DNA of 64,000 bases, taken from the NCBI GenBank assembly GCA_021647765.1, contig JAKIUD010000009.1, forward strand, positions 5,999 to 69,998, written 5' to 3'. The stretch is from Desulfuromusa sp. GTDB taxonomy: Bacteria > Desulfobacterota > Desulfuromonadia > Desulfuromonadales > Geopsychrobacteraceae. Numbering within the stretch: the stretch's first letter is position 1; every line of letters starts with the position of its first letter. The translations under genes and the position numbers were made by a program. Below the pieces are notes generated by a model. It saw only the letters and a program-made list of their open reading frames with translations. It did no database searches and was not told the DNA's origin. Of the stretch, positions 52,178 through 60,213 are shown piece by piece.

Positions 52178-53116
52178 CTACAGCTCCAAAGTTCCGATCA
52201 AATCATTAATATCTGCAATTCCCTCTCCCCGACAGAACTCTTCCAGATCAGCAATAATTGTTGCCATGGCATTTGGATCGACAAAGTTGGCCGTTCCTAC
52301 CTGAACAGCTTTGGCTCCAACAATTAAAAACTCCAGCGCGTCCATGGCACGGGAGATACCACCAATGCCGATCACCGGCACTTGAACCGCCTGCACCACC
52401 TGATAAACCAAGCGTACAGCAATCGGTCGAATGGCTGGACCGGACAAACCACCGATGGTATTGGCCAGGCGTGGCTTACGAGTTTTGACATCAACTGCCA
52501 TCCCCGTCAGGGTATTGATCAGGCTTAGAGCGTCAGCACCAGCATCTTCAGCAGCTCTGGCAGTGATCTGAATATCGGTGACGTTTGGGGTTAATTTAAC
52601 AATGAGCGGCTTGGTTGTCCGTTTCCGTACCAGAGAAACTGCAGCAAAAGCGGCCTTGGGATCAGTACCGAAGATAATCCCGCCGTGCTTAACATTGGGA
52701 CAGGAAATATTCATTTCCAGGGCAGCAACACCTGGAACATCGTCTAAACGGGCAGCAACTTCACCATATTCATCTTGGGTATTGCCAAAAAAGTTAACAA
52801 TAACAGGGGTGTCAAACTGCTCAAGATAAGTTATTTTATCTTTGATAAAAGCATCCACACCGACGTTCTGCAGACCAATGGCATTGAGCATCCCGCTGAC
52901 TGTTTCACAAATACGGGGAGTATTATTCCCGGCTTTCGGGTTGAGCGACATTCCCTTGGTAACGACAGCCCCCAGTTGGTTTAAATCGAGATAGGGGGCG
53001 TATTCTTCACCATAACCAAAGGTTCCAGATGCAGGCATAACTGGATTTTTCAACTTGATTCCAGCAATTTCCACTGCCATTTTTGGCGGCATTTTCTTCT
53101 CACCAGATGTCATCAT
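52178..53116 (-). CDS. pyrD: Dihydroorotate dehydrogenase, class 1B catalytic subunit
   Basis: A 312-aa FMN protein. LKNPVMPASGTFGYG opens the barrel, NISCPNVKHGG holds the catalytic Cys of class 1B, and VKLTPNVTDI, GGLSGPAIRPIAV and GIGGISRAMDALEFLI bind FMN. The NAD-dependent form needs PyrK, which is encoded immediately upstream. The start ATG 53116 overlaps the pyrK stop (ATGA) with GGGGGC 6-8 nt upstream. It oxidises dihydroorotate in pyrimidine synthesis. Confidence 0.94.
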   Translation of the reverse strand: MMTSGEKKMPPKMAVEIAGIKLKNPVMPASGTFGYGEEYAPYLDLNQLGAVVTKGMSLNPKAGNNTPRICETVSGMLNAIGLQNVGVDAFIKDKITYLEQFDTPVIVNFFGNTQDEYGEVAARLDDVPGVAALEMNISCPNVKHGGIIFGTDPKAAFAAVSLVRKRTTKPLIVKLTPNVTDIQITARAAEDAGADALSLINTLTGMAVDVKTRKPRLANTIGGLSGPAIRPIAVRLVYQVVQAVQVPVIGIGGISRAMDALEFLIVGAKAVQVGTANFVDPNAMATIIADLEEFCRGEGIADINDLIGTLEL

Positions 53117-53967
53117 TTGCAGCCCCCTGTTTCCATCTTTTCAACTTTAGCATTACTCCAATCAAGTTCTTCGGCATTAAAAACCGGACCACTTGTGCAG
53201 GTACATAGATAGCGGGGTTCTACCTCAGTATGCCCTACCCCTTTAACCACACAACCAAGACAAGCTCCAACCCCGCAGGCCATCAAGGCTTCAAGGGACA
53301 CCTGGAGTGGGATCCCACGCTCATAGCAAATTTTCTGCACCGCCTCAACCATTGGCATCGGCCCACAGGCATAAACTGTAGACTTTGGATATTTATCGAG
53401 TTTTCGTTCTAAAACCCGGGTGATCAGCCCCTCTTCTCCCAAACTTCCATCTTCAGTAGAAACGTAGGTTCCAACACCAAGCCGCTCAAATTCTGTCACC
53501 ACAATAATGTCATCCCGCGTACGGCCTCCCATCAATAGCCGCACTCTGGAGTTTTCAACCAGCCTTTCGGCCAACGGATAGAGAGGCACCAGACCGATTC
53601 CACCACCGACGAGTATTTTCTCTTCGGCCGGATTTCCCAAATCAAATCCCTCACCTAACGGTCCCAGCAATTCAACTGGATCACCGTGATGAAGCCCCTG
53701 CATAATTTCCGTTCCACTCCCAACAACTTTATAAATAAGCTCGATAAATTCCTTCGCCGGCATCCCTTCACAATCTCCCGGCATGAACCCGACACGGAAA
53801 ATTCCAAATGGACGCCGCAATAATGGAGGCAAAGAGCACTGCACACGAAACATGACAAACTGCCCTGGTTTAGATAATTGACTATAGCCAGGAGCCAGAA
53901 TTTTCATCCGAAAGTAACCAGGCGATATCTCCTGATTTGACAAAACAATCGTCTTGAGATTTTTCAT
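53113..53967 (-). CDS. pyrK: Dihydroorotate dehydrogenase electron-transfer subunit
   Basis: A 284-aa FAD/[2Fe-2S] protein. RRPFGIFRV and LLGPLGEGFDL bind FAD, LVGGGIGLVPLYPLAERL is the NAD-binding loop, and the cysteines in MACGVGACLGCVVKG and YLCTC hold the cluster. It passes electrons from PyrD to NAD+. It overlaps rimI by one base (TAATG) and pyrD by four. Normal length. Confidence 0.93.
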   Translation of the reverse strand: MKNLKTIVLSNQEISPGYFRMKILAPGYSQLSKPGQFVMFRVQCSLPPLLRRPFGIFRVGFMPGDCEGMPAKEFIELIYKVVGSGTEIMQGLHHGDPVELLGPLGEGFDLGNPAEEKILVGGGIGLVPLYPLAERLVENSRVRLLMGGRTRDDIIVVTEFERLGVGTYVSTEDGSLGEEGLITRVLERKLDKYPKSTVYACGPMPMVEAVQKICYERGIPLQVSLEALMACGVGACLGCVVKGVGHTEVEPRYLCTCTSGPVFNAEELDWSNAKVEKMETGGCK

Positions 53968-54440
53968 TACGCTATCTCCTGCACCTGTTGATTGTTAAAC
54001 ACTTTAACCATAAGAATAGCATCTTCCCCATCCCGGTAATAACCTTTTCTGATTCCACTCTGTTTAAATCCATGCCGTTGGTAAAGTGTAATAGCCGCCT
54101 GGTTTGTAGCCCGAACCTCCAGCCAGGCAGAAAGCAGGTCAGCTGGCACACAACGCTTAAACGCTTGTTCCAATAGCTGTGCAGCAACCCCCTTGCGCCG
54201 TAGTTGTGGTGCTGTCGCCACATTCAGAATCTGCATTTCCCCAGCGATCAACCAATAGCAGATATAACCAACAATTTTATCTTCAATTAGGCAAATAAGG
54301 AGTGATGCAACCGGATTTTCTAATTCCTGAAGAAACTGTTGAAATGACCATGGATGTGGATAGCAATCCTGTTCAATTTGCAAAACAGCATCCAGATCTG
54401 ACTCAGAAATCGGCCTGATGATATGGTTTTCTACTGTCAT
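53967..54440 (-). CDS. rimI: RimI: ribosomal protein S18 alanine N-acetyltransferase
   Basis: A 157-aa GNAT acetyltransferase. IRPISESDLDAVLQIEQDCYPHPW opening, acetyl-CoA loop LRRKGVAAQLLEQAF (R/QxxGxA), and ATNQAAITLYQRHGFKQSGIRKGYY ending. It acetylates the N terminus of S18. There is no clear Shine-Dalgarno. It is first in the rimI-pyrK-pyrD operon; upstream (54441-54627) is a palindromic gap dividing it from the polysaccharide locus. Confidence 0.9.
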   Translation of the reverse strand: MTVENHIIRPISESDLDAVLQIEQDCYPHPWSFQQFLQELENPVASLLICLIEDKIVGYICYWLIAGEMQILNVATAPQLRRKGVAAQLLEQAFKRCVPADLLSAWLEVRATNQAAITLYQRHGFKQSGIRKGYYRDGEDAILMVKVFNNQQVQEIA

Positions 54441-54547
54441 TCTAAGGCACTCGAATAAGCTATTAATTTATACACTTCACTGCGGTGTGCAACCTTGACG
54501 GCCAACATAATAAGCTCTGTGATATGTCCGTGTATAGTGTAGCCACA

Positions 54548-54625
54548 TCAGTTGCTGGTTCACCACCCCCCGGCTCACTGCGTTCACTTCCCCCCTATTT
54601 CATAGGGGGGATAAAGGGGGGTCAT
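54548..54625. repeat. Palindromic C/G-rich element at edge of polysaccharide locus
   Basis: TTCACCACCCCCCGG and then CCCCCCTAT(TTC)ATAGGGGGG (about 54589-54610) make a hairpin followed by AAAGGGGGG. It shares TTCACCACCCC with the element at 29.3 kb. It sits between the core operon end and the sugar transferase gene. Confidence 0.5.
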
Positions 54626-54627
54626 AA

Positions 54628-55188
54628 TCAGTGCGACACCCCATCACTTTTTACAACATTACAAGCCGTCCTGAAAATAATTTTCATATCCAACATAAAA
54701 GATTGATGTTGTAAATAATAAGCATCGTATTCAACCTTCACCGGAATCGGCAATTCGTCCCGACCATTGATCTGTGCCCAACCAGTCAGACCGGGAGGTA
54801 AAACATGAACCCCTTTTTCCGTCCGTAAGCTCACCAGATCATCCTGATTAAAGAGTGCCGGGCGTGGCCCGACAATGCTCATATCGCCTTTCAGAATACT
54901 GAATAACTGCGGAAGTTCGTCGAGACTTGATTTGCGCAGAAACTTGCCAATGGGGGTCAAAAACCGATCAGGGTCACCCAGCAGATGGGTTGCCACCGCC
55001 GGGGTATCAATACGCATCGTACGGAATTTTGGCATTTTGAAGATCGTATTATTTTTACCAATTCGATCTGACCAATACAATGCAGAACCCTTCGAGGTCA
55101 GTTTCACCAACACCGCCACAATCAATAAGGGGATAGCAAAAATAACCAGCGCCAGTAGCGACAAAAAAATATCAAAAAAACGCTTCAT
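54628..55188 (-). CDS. Small phosphoglycosyl transferase (PglC/WcaJ C-domain type)
   Basis: A 186-aa monotopic bacterial sugar transferase. One N-terminal membrane segment (FLSLLALVIFAIPLLIVAVLVKL), SDRIGKNNTIFKMPKFRTM, catalytic Asp-Glu in SSLDELPQLFSILKGDMSIVGPRP, and GLTGWAQINGRDELP. It moves a sugar-1-phosphate from a nucleotide sugar to undecaprenyl phosphate, starting a repeat unit. The short form lacks the extra N-terminal membrane domain of WcaJ. It is the most downstream gene of the polysaccharide operon. Confidence 0.9.
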   Translation of the reverse strand: MKRFFDIFLSLLALVIFAIPLLIVAVLVKLTSKGSALYWSDRIGKNNTIFKMPKFRTMRIDTPAVATHLLGDPDRFLTPIGKFLRKSSLDELPQLFSILKGDMSIVGPRPALFNQDDLVSLRTEKGVHVLPPGLTGWAQINGRDELPIPVKVEYDAYYLQHQSFMLDMKIIFRTACNVVKSDGVSH

Positions 55189-55280
55189 TACAGACCCTAT
55201 TCCGTTAGAAACATATCTACTTTACCACTGAATGACAAAGCTTATTGACCACACAGCTAACTCCCCGTAGCTTTTTCCAC

Positions 55281-55451
55281 ATCCTGCGTCCAAAAGCTTT
55301 CAAGGATCTGTTGCAACTAAACAACCCTCGGCACGCTGATCAAATCTGAAAGTTCGGAAAAGGCATGATTAACCCAAAGACTTAGTTCTTGGTTTTGAGT
55401 CTTATCAGATTTTATCCGCTTTTTCCGCCCCTTCTGCGTCCAAAAGGTTTA
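55281..55451. repeat. Direct repeat A downstream of GxxExxY gene
   Basis: A short piece, CTGCGTCCAAAAGCTTTCAAGG, starts near 55284 (22 nt long; similar to the end of the main unit), then the main unit at 55319-55451. The main unit shares blocks with repeat B in the same order and orientation: ACAACCCT, ACGCTGA.CAAATC.GAAA, AACCCAAA, ACTTAG.TCTTG, TCAGATTTT, and CTTCTGCGTCCAAAAGGTTT. No gene seen in 55189-55465 beyond this. Confidence 0.8.
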
Positions 55452-55465
55452 AAGATAAGTTACGA

Positions 55466-55849
55466 TCACTTCCTATTATTAGAGTAAACTTTCCTTTTAA
55501 CTTGAGGATCAGGACCAAAATTCGACAAGAGCCCAACGTCGACAGGAGTTGCCTTCAAATAGTTCAGTAACTGCGCTTCATGCTTAGCCATCAGGAAATC
55601 GGTTGCCTTAAGTTCAAGAATGACACTGTTTTCAACCAACACATCACAAAAATATTCGCCAACAACTTGGTTACGATATAAAACTGTAATTGGAGTCTCA
55701 GCAACCGCAGAAATACCACGACTCTCAAGTTCAAAACACAGAGCCCGCTGGTAAACCTTCTCAAGAAAACCGTAGCCGAGCGTGTTGTACACACTGTAAA
55801 AGCAACACAAAATAGAATCGGTTAAAACTGAATGCCGATGTTTTTCCAC
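55466..55849 (-). CDS. GxxExxY protein (PD-(D/E)XK nuclease fold)
   Basis: A 127-aa protein of the GxxExxY family: LGYGFLEKVYQRAL near residue 27 gives the name motif (G-F-L-E-K-V-Y). ENSVILELKATDFLMAKHEAQLLNYLKA is the nuclease-like core (residues about 75-105). The function is unknown. It starts with GTG backed by GGAGG 6 nt upstream. It is bracketed by two direct repeats and interrupts the polysaccharide genes without a relation to them, so it is probably a mobile-type insertion. Confidence 0.85.
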   Translation of the reverse strand: MEKHRHSVLTDSILCCFYSVYNTLGYGFLEKVYQRALCFELESRGISAVAETPITVLYRNQVVGEYFCDVLVENSVILELKATDFLMAKHEAQLLNYLKATPVDVGLLSNFGPDPQVKRKVYSNNRK

Positions 55850-55874
55850 TATTCCCCTCCTAATGCTTTTAAAC

Positions 55875-56035
55875 CCAACAACCCTTGTACGCTGACCAAA
55901 TCAGAAAAGTCTGAAGGTGCAGGATTCAACCCAAAAAACTTAGATCTTGATTTAAACAAAACCTTAGATTTTGATCAGGATTTAATCAGATTTTTCCGCC
56001 TCTTCTGCGTCCAAAAGGTTTTCAAGGTTTTGCCT
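55875..56035. repeat. Direct repeat B upstream of GxxExxY gene
   Basis: About 160 bp, same orientation as repeat A, longer by an extra TTAGATTTTGATCAGGATTTAA-like insertion in the middle. It ends with TCTTCTGCGTCCAAAAGG and TTTTCAAGG. The stop codon of the adjacent SDR gene (56022) lies inside it. Confidence 0.8.
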
Positions 56036-56975
56036 TGTAACCAGCAGCAGCCCTTCTCAATCCTACATCCACATTAATTGGTGGCGTCCAGCCAAGGGTT
56101 TCACAGGTTTTACTGATATCAACCTGCAACGAACCACACAGACGTTGTGCCAGTGCCTTTTTTCCAATCAAACTTGCCCCAAGCTCCAACAGCCTGGAAG
56201 GGACAGGGATAAGTCGAGCAGGTTTTTCCAGTGCATGTGCCATCCGCTGTAACAGCTCTGTCGTCGATAAATCCTCACCGTCAGCAACCAGAAAAGTCTG
56301 ATTGGCAGCGGCGGGATGGTCGATACAGGTGATAATCAAATTGACAAGATTATCCAATGCAACAAGGCTGCGTTTATTATGTATCGCCCCTAAAGGCAAA
56401 GGGACTCCCTTATTGAGCCAACGCATCATGGTTTGAAAATTAGCCTTAACACCGGATCCATACACCAATGGTGGACGGATAATCACCACCTCGATTCCGT
56501 TTTTATCGGAAAGCTGACGCAACCCCTGCTCTGCTTCCAGCTTTGAAATTCCGTAGGGATCTGACGGCGCAGGAATATCTTTTGCCGTAAAAGGTTGGCC
56601 AAAAGAGGTCTCTTCACCATTAACCTTGATCGAACTGATAAAGATAAAACGCTTCACCCCAGCGGCTGCAGCCTGTTGCGCTAAATTCAAAGTACCAGCA
56701 ACATTGACCCGCCGAAATTCAGTCGAAGGGTCAGCCACATCATCCTGCATCACATGAACACGGGCGGCCGTATGGATAACAACAGCAATACCTTGTAAAG
56801 CTGCCGCCCAATCTGTATTTGGATTTATATCACCGATTTTGACGACATTAACAGATTTTGGAAATGAGTGATTGTCTTGGCGGATAACCGCCGTTAGTGT
56901 GAAGTTCTGCTGGGGGGATAACTGACCAATAACGGCAGAGCCGACAAAACCGGTGGCACCGGTTACTAAGATCAT
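56022..56975 (-). CDS. SDR-family nucleotide-sugar epimerase/reductase (WbpV/WreQ-like)
   Basis: A 317-aa extended SDR. NAD motif VTGATGFVGSAVI, VIHTAARVHVM, the Ser-Tyr-Lys active site in SSIKVN and DPYGISKLEAE (YxxxK), and the C-terminal TPPINVDVGLRRAA. Relatives include UDP-GlcNAc 4-epimerases and the 4-keto reductases that make UDP-QuiNAc; either would supply the sugar for the initiating transferase. Its last codons (GYKAKP and stop) are inside direct repeat B. ATG overlaps the upstream GT stop. Confidence 0.85.
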   Translation of the reverse strand: MILVTGATGFVGSAVIGQLSPQQNFTLTAVIRQDNHSFPKSVNVVKIGDINPNTDWAAALQGIAVVIHTAARVHVMQDDVADPSTEFRRVNVAGTLNLAQQAAAAGVKRFIFISSIKVNGEETSFGQPFTAKDIPAPSDPYGISKLEAEQGLRQLSDKNGIEVVIIRPPLVYGSGVKANFQTMMRWLNKGVPLPLGAIHNKRSLVALDNLVNLIITCIDHPAAANQTFLVADGEDLSTTELLQRMAHALEKPARLIPVPSRLLELGASLIGKKALAQRLCGSLQVDISKTCETLGWTPPINVDVGLRRAAAGYKAKP

Positions 56976-58216
56976 AATACATTCTCAGAATTGTTTTGTA
57001 TTGCATCAACAAACCAATCTTCTAATTGAGCGATAAGAGTATCTCGATCAAATTCCTTACCAGCATAAACTCTAGCATTGTAACCAAGAGTCATCAAGCT
57101 AGCCTTTGTCATACATGTCATTATTGTAATATTTCTAGCAAGTCCTTTGTAATCACCCGAATCTGCAATCAATCCACATTCAGCCTCAGACACAACTCGT
57201 GATCCTTCACCTGAAAGCATAGTTAGAATCGGCTTTCCTGCCGTCATATAAGACTGAACTTTTGCAGGAATAGTCATCGAAAAAACAGGACTCTCTCGCA
57301 ATGTTGCCAATAGGATATCAGCTGTTGCATAAAATTCCGGCATAGCCTCTAAAGGGTGCCGTCCCAGCAAATAAACATAATTGCCTAATTTCCGGCGATA
57401 AACCTCTTTTACAATCCAGTCAAACATTCGACCATCACCAACAATAAAAAATTTAGCTTTTATGTTTTTATCTTTTATAATTTCAGCAGCACTAAGGATA
57501 GCTGGAAAATCTTGAGCATCACCAATATTACCTGCAAATAAAATTTTTAAATCATCTTTAAAAGCAGTTATTTCAGGTATATTGGCAGTAACTTTTTCTT
57601 TAAAAATTCCTTCGGCCCAGTTAGGGAAATATTTAATTTTTTCCTTATCATCACAATAGCGTGCAATTCCATCATAAAATGCACGCGACTGTCCCAAAAT
57701 TAAATCACAACGATTGTAGATAAAAGACACCATTTTACCAATTAAACCGAGCAACCTTTTAGATTTAACCACACCAACAGATTCAAGAGTCTCAGGCCAA
57801 AGATCTTGCACCCAAAAGACAACTGGAATTTTTCTTAGCTTCTTTATTAAAATGGCAGGTAAACAAACAGTTACCGGGGAAGGCTCGTAAACAAAAATGA
57901 GATCAAAAGACTTCTTTCTTAACTTCCATGCTCCTAACAATGAGGCAGATAGAACATAGCTGATATAATTAAATATAAGCTTGATGCTACTACCATCTCC
58001 CCGTGCCATCACCGGCAAACGCATCACTTCACAACTAGCATATTGATTAAAAGCTGAAGGGTTTTCTTTAAATTCAGGAAAAACAACACCGGTAGGATAA
58101 TTTGGTTTGCCGGTTAGCACTGTCACAGTATGCCCACGCTTAACCAATTGGACACACAAGTCATTGATACGAAAATTTTCCGGCCAGAAATATTGGGTAA
58201 CAATAAGGATCTTCAT
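56972..58216 (-). CDS. GT4 glycosyltransferase, WbuB-like (N-acetyl-L-fucosamine transferase)
   Basis: A 414-aa GT-B enzyme. ILIVTQYFWPENFRINDL and LTGKPNYPTG are the WbuB-type N terminus; FVYEPSPVTVCLPAIL and VFWVQDLWPETL, then ILFAGNIGDAQDF in the second domain and a nucleotide-sugar site near PAKVQSYMTAGKPIL. WbuB adds FucNAc in E. coli O26. It follows fnlC by 3 bp, so the acceptor/donor assignment fits the UDP-L-FucNAc genes beside it. Acceptor unknown. Confidence 0.82.
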   Translation of the reverse strand: MKILIVTQYFWPENFRINDLCVQLVKRGHTVTVLTGKPNYPTGVVFPEFKENPSAFNQYASCEVMRLPVMARGDGSSIKLIFNYISYVLSASLLGAWKLRKKSFDLIFVYEPSPVTVCLPAILIKKLRKIPVVFWVQDLWPETLESVGVVKSKRLLGLIGKMVSFIYNRCDLILGQSRAFYDGIARYCDDKEKIKYFPNWAEGIFKEKVTANIPEITAFKDDLKILFAGNIGDAQDFPAILSAAEIIKDKNIKAKFFIVGDGRMFDWIVKEVYRRKLGNYVYLLGRHPLEAMPEFYATADILLATLRESPVFSMTIPAKVQSYMTAGKPILTMLSGEGSRVVSEAECGLIADSGDYKGLARNITIMTCMTKASLMTLGYNARVYAGKEFDRDTLIAQLEDWFVDAIQNNSENVL

Positions 58217-58219
58217 CTA

Positions 58220-59350
58220 TCACGACTTCTTCCACACCGTCCGATTAATATAATCAGTATAACTTAAGATAATCCTGAGCATTTTTTTAGAAACATTATC
58301 GGTATCATAATCTGCAACCAACTTGAACCGACGCGGTTCATCCACGTGGTGAGCTATTACCACCTCAATTGAAGCAATAACCTTATCTGCCTTTAAGCCG
58401 CACATAATCAGGGTGCCTTCATCCATACCTTCGGGCCGCTCATGAGCTTGGCGAATCGTAACCGCAGTGAAATTCAGAATGGAAGATTCTTCCGTGATAG
58501 TACCGCTATCAGAGATGACACACTTTGCATTCATCTGCAATTTAACGTATTCAAAAAACCCGAGCGGTTTTAAAAAACGAATTCGTGAATCTAAATCATC
58601 AGAACCACGAGCTTCGAGCTTCGCTCTAGTACGAGGATGAGTGGAAAAAATAATCGGTTTATCGTACTTTTCAGCAATCGCATTCAGCGTAGTAAGGAGA
58701 TCAGAAAAATTCTCCTCACTATCAACATTCTCTTCTCGATGAGCACTAACGACAAAATATTGTCCAGCCTGTAATTGCAGCTGTTCCAATACATCAGAAG
58801 ACTCTATCTGCGGCAGATAAACCCCAAGAACCTCCTTCATGGGAGAGCCAGTTTTGATAACCGTTTCCGGTTTCACTCCCTCAGCGAGAAGGTAACGGCG
58901 AGCATGTTCCGTATACGTCAAGTTGATATCACTAATGTGGTCAACGATCTTGCGGTTGATTTCCTCAGGAACCCGTAAATCAAAACAACGGTTCCCGGCC
59001 TCCATGTGAAAAATCGGAATCTTACGCCGTTTGGCGGAGATCGAAGCAAGACAACTGTTGGTGTCGCCCAACAGGAGAATAGCATCTGGCTGCTCCTTTG
59101 CCATTACCTCATCAGCTTTAGCAATCACGTTGCCAATAGTCTGAGCCACCGAATCCCCAACAGCATTGAGAAAATAATCAGGCTTGCGAATTCCTAGTTG
59201 CTGAAAGAAGATCTCATTCAGCTCATAATCATAGTTCTGACCGGAATGAACAAGAATGTGCTCGGTATGCTCATCCAATTCATGCATAACTCGACAGAGC
59301 TTGATAATCTCAGGACGTGTGCCAACAATCGTCATAACTTTCAATCGCAT
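58220..59350 (-). CDS. fnlC: UDP-N-acetylglucosamine 2-epimerase-like FnlC/WbjD/CapG
   Basis: A 376-aa WecB-fold enzyme. VMTIVGTRPEIIKLC, LVHSGQNYDYELNEIFF, LLLGDTNSCLA, HMEAGNRCFDLRVPEE, and ISDSGTITEESSIL, with HREENVDSEENF (UDP site). In the FnlABC pathway it gives UDP-L-FucNAc from the C2 epimer. The start is ATG 59350 with GAAGG upstream; the longer frame has no support. It overlaps fnlB by 10 bp and is 3 bp before the WbuB-like gene. Confidence 0.87.
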   Translation of the reverse strand: MRLKVMTIVGTRPEIIKLCRVMHELDEHTEHILVHSGQNYDYELNEIFFQQLGIRKPDYFLNAVGDSVAQTIGNVIAKADEVMAKEQPDAILLLGDTNSCLASISAKRRKIPIFHMEAGNRCFDLRVPEEINRKIVDHISDINLTYTEHARRYLLAEGVKPETVIKTGSPMKEVLGVYLPQIESSDVLEQLQLQAGQYFVVSAHREENVDSEENFSDLLTTLNAIAEKYDKPIIFSTHPRTRAKLEARGSDDLDSRIRFLKPLGFFEYVKLQMNAKCVISDSGTITEESSILNFTAVTIRQAHERPEGMDEGTLIMCGLKADKVIASIEVVIAHHVDEPRRFKLVADYDTDNVSKKMLRIILSYTDYINRTVWKKS

Positions 59351-60213
59351 GTAATTACCTTCTCTTCCATTATTCCAAGCTCCGCAATCATCGATTCCCA
59401 ACTTGGCGGACTATAGTTAAATTCTCGCCTGAACCGGGTGGAGTCAAGACTCCGCTCACAGTGGAATGATTCATCCGGCAAAATTTCAACGGCGTGGCCA
59501 AGCTTGTCTCGAAATAGAAGCAATAATTCATACTTGTTGATCGGCTCGCTGGAAACCTGATAAACACCAGAAGCAACAGGATGATCCAGCAACATGGTTT
59601 CGATAATGCGACTCATTTCCAGAGTCGTAAAACCACTATAAATAGCATTCGTAAAACCTTTTATTGTTCCCGTTTGGGCAAGGAACCACTCCAGCAAACT
59701 TTTCTTACGAGTCAATTCCCTACCGATGATCGAAGTCCTAAGAGTCAGGCAATTCTCATCATGAACCTCACCCAGAAACTTTGACTTACCGTAAAGATCC
59801 TCGGCATCAGAAGGATCGCTCTCCTGATAATTACCTTTTGTCCCTGAGAAAATACAATCGGTACTCAAATGCACCAACCGCGCGCCAATCCCTTTGCACA
59901 GAACGGCGAGTCGGTGAGGCAAAAGGGAGTTAATTTCAAGACTTGGGATGCTCTCTTTAGCAGTCGGACGTTGCTTCACGATACCGATACAATTCACCAC
60001 AGCTTCTGGCCGAAAGTCGGCCAGCACCTCAATCAAGCGCGCCAAAGAACGAACGTCAATCCCAGCATAAGAATTCTGAGCATCAAACAGCCCCAACCCA
60101 ACATACGCATGCAGATCTTGGCGTAAAGTACATCGCACATCATGGCGATGCTGCAAATGGGAGAAAAGCTGATGACCAAGCATGCCATCGCCACCAAGAA
60201 TCAGTATGCGCAA
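59341..60213 (-). CDS. fnlB: FnlB/WbjC/CapF-like SDR reductase
   Basis: A 290-aa RmlD-like SDR. MRILILGGDGMLGHQ, VNCIGIVKQRP, HLSTDCIFSGTKGNY and YGKSKFLGE (YxxxK) are seen. It reduces the 4-keto sugar made by FnlA to the UDP-PneNAc form. It starts with TTG, backed by GGGGGTG; the frame overlaps fnlA by 13 bp, so it is coupled. No cupin domain is present, which matches the FnlB type in Gram-negatives rather than CapF. Confidence 0.83.
   Translation of the reverse strand: MRILILGGDGMLGHQLFSHLQHRHDVRCTLRQDLHAYVGLGLFDAQNSYAGIDVRSLARLIEVLADFRPEAVVNCIGIVKQRPTAKESIPSLEINSLLPHRLAVLCKGIGARLVHLSTDCIFSGTKGNYQESDPSDAEDLYGKSKFLGEVHDENCLTLRTSIIGRELTRKKSLLEWFLAQTGTIKGFTNAIYSGFTTLEMSRIIETMLLDHPVASGVYQVSSEPINKYELLLLFRDKLGHAVEILPDESFHCERSLDSTRFRREFNYSPPSWESMIAELGIMEEKVITCD

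Noticed and set aside
55281..56035. att sites of an integrated phage or integron
   Set aside because: The direct repeats flank only one small gene; there is no integrase, no tRNA and no phage gene.
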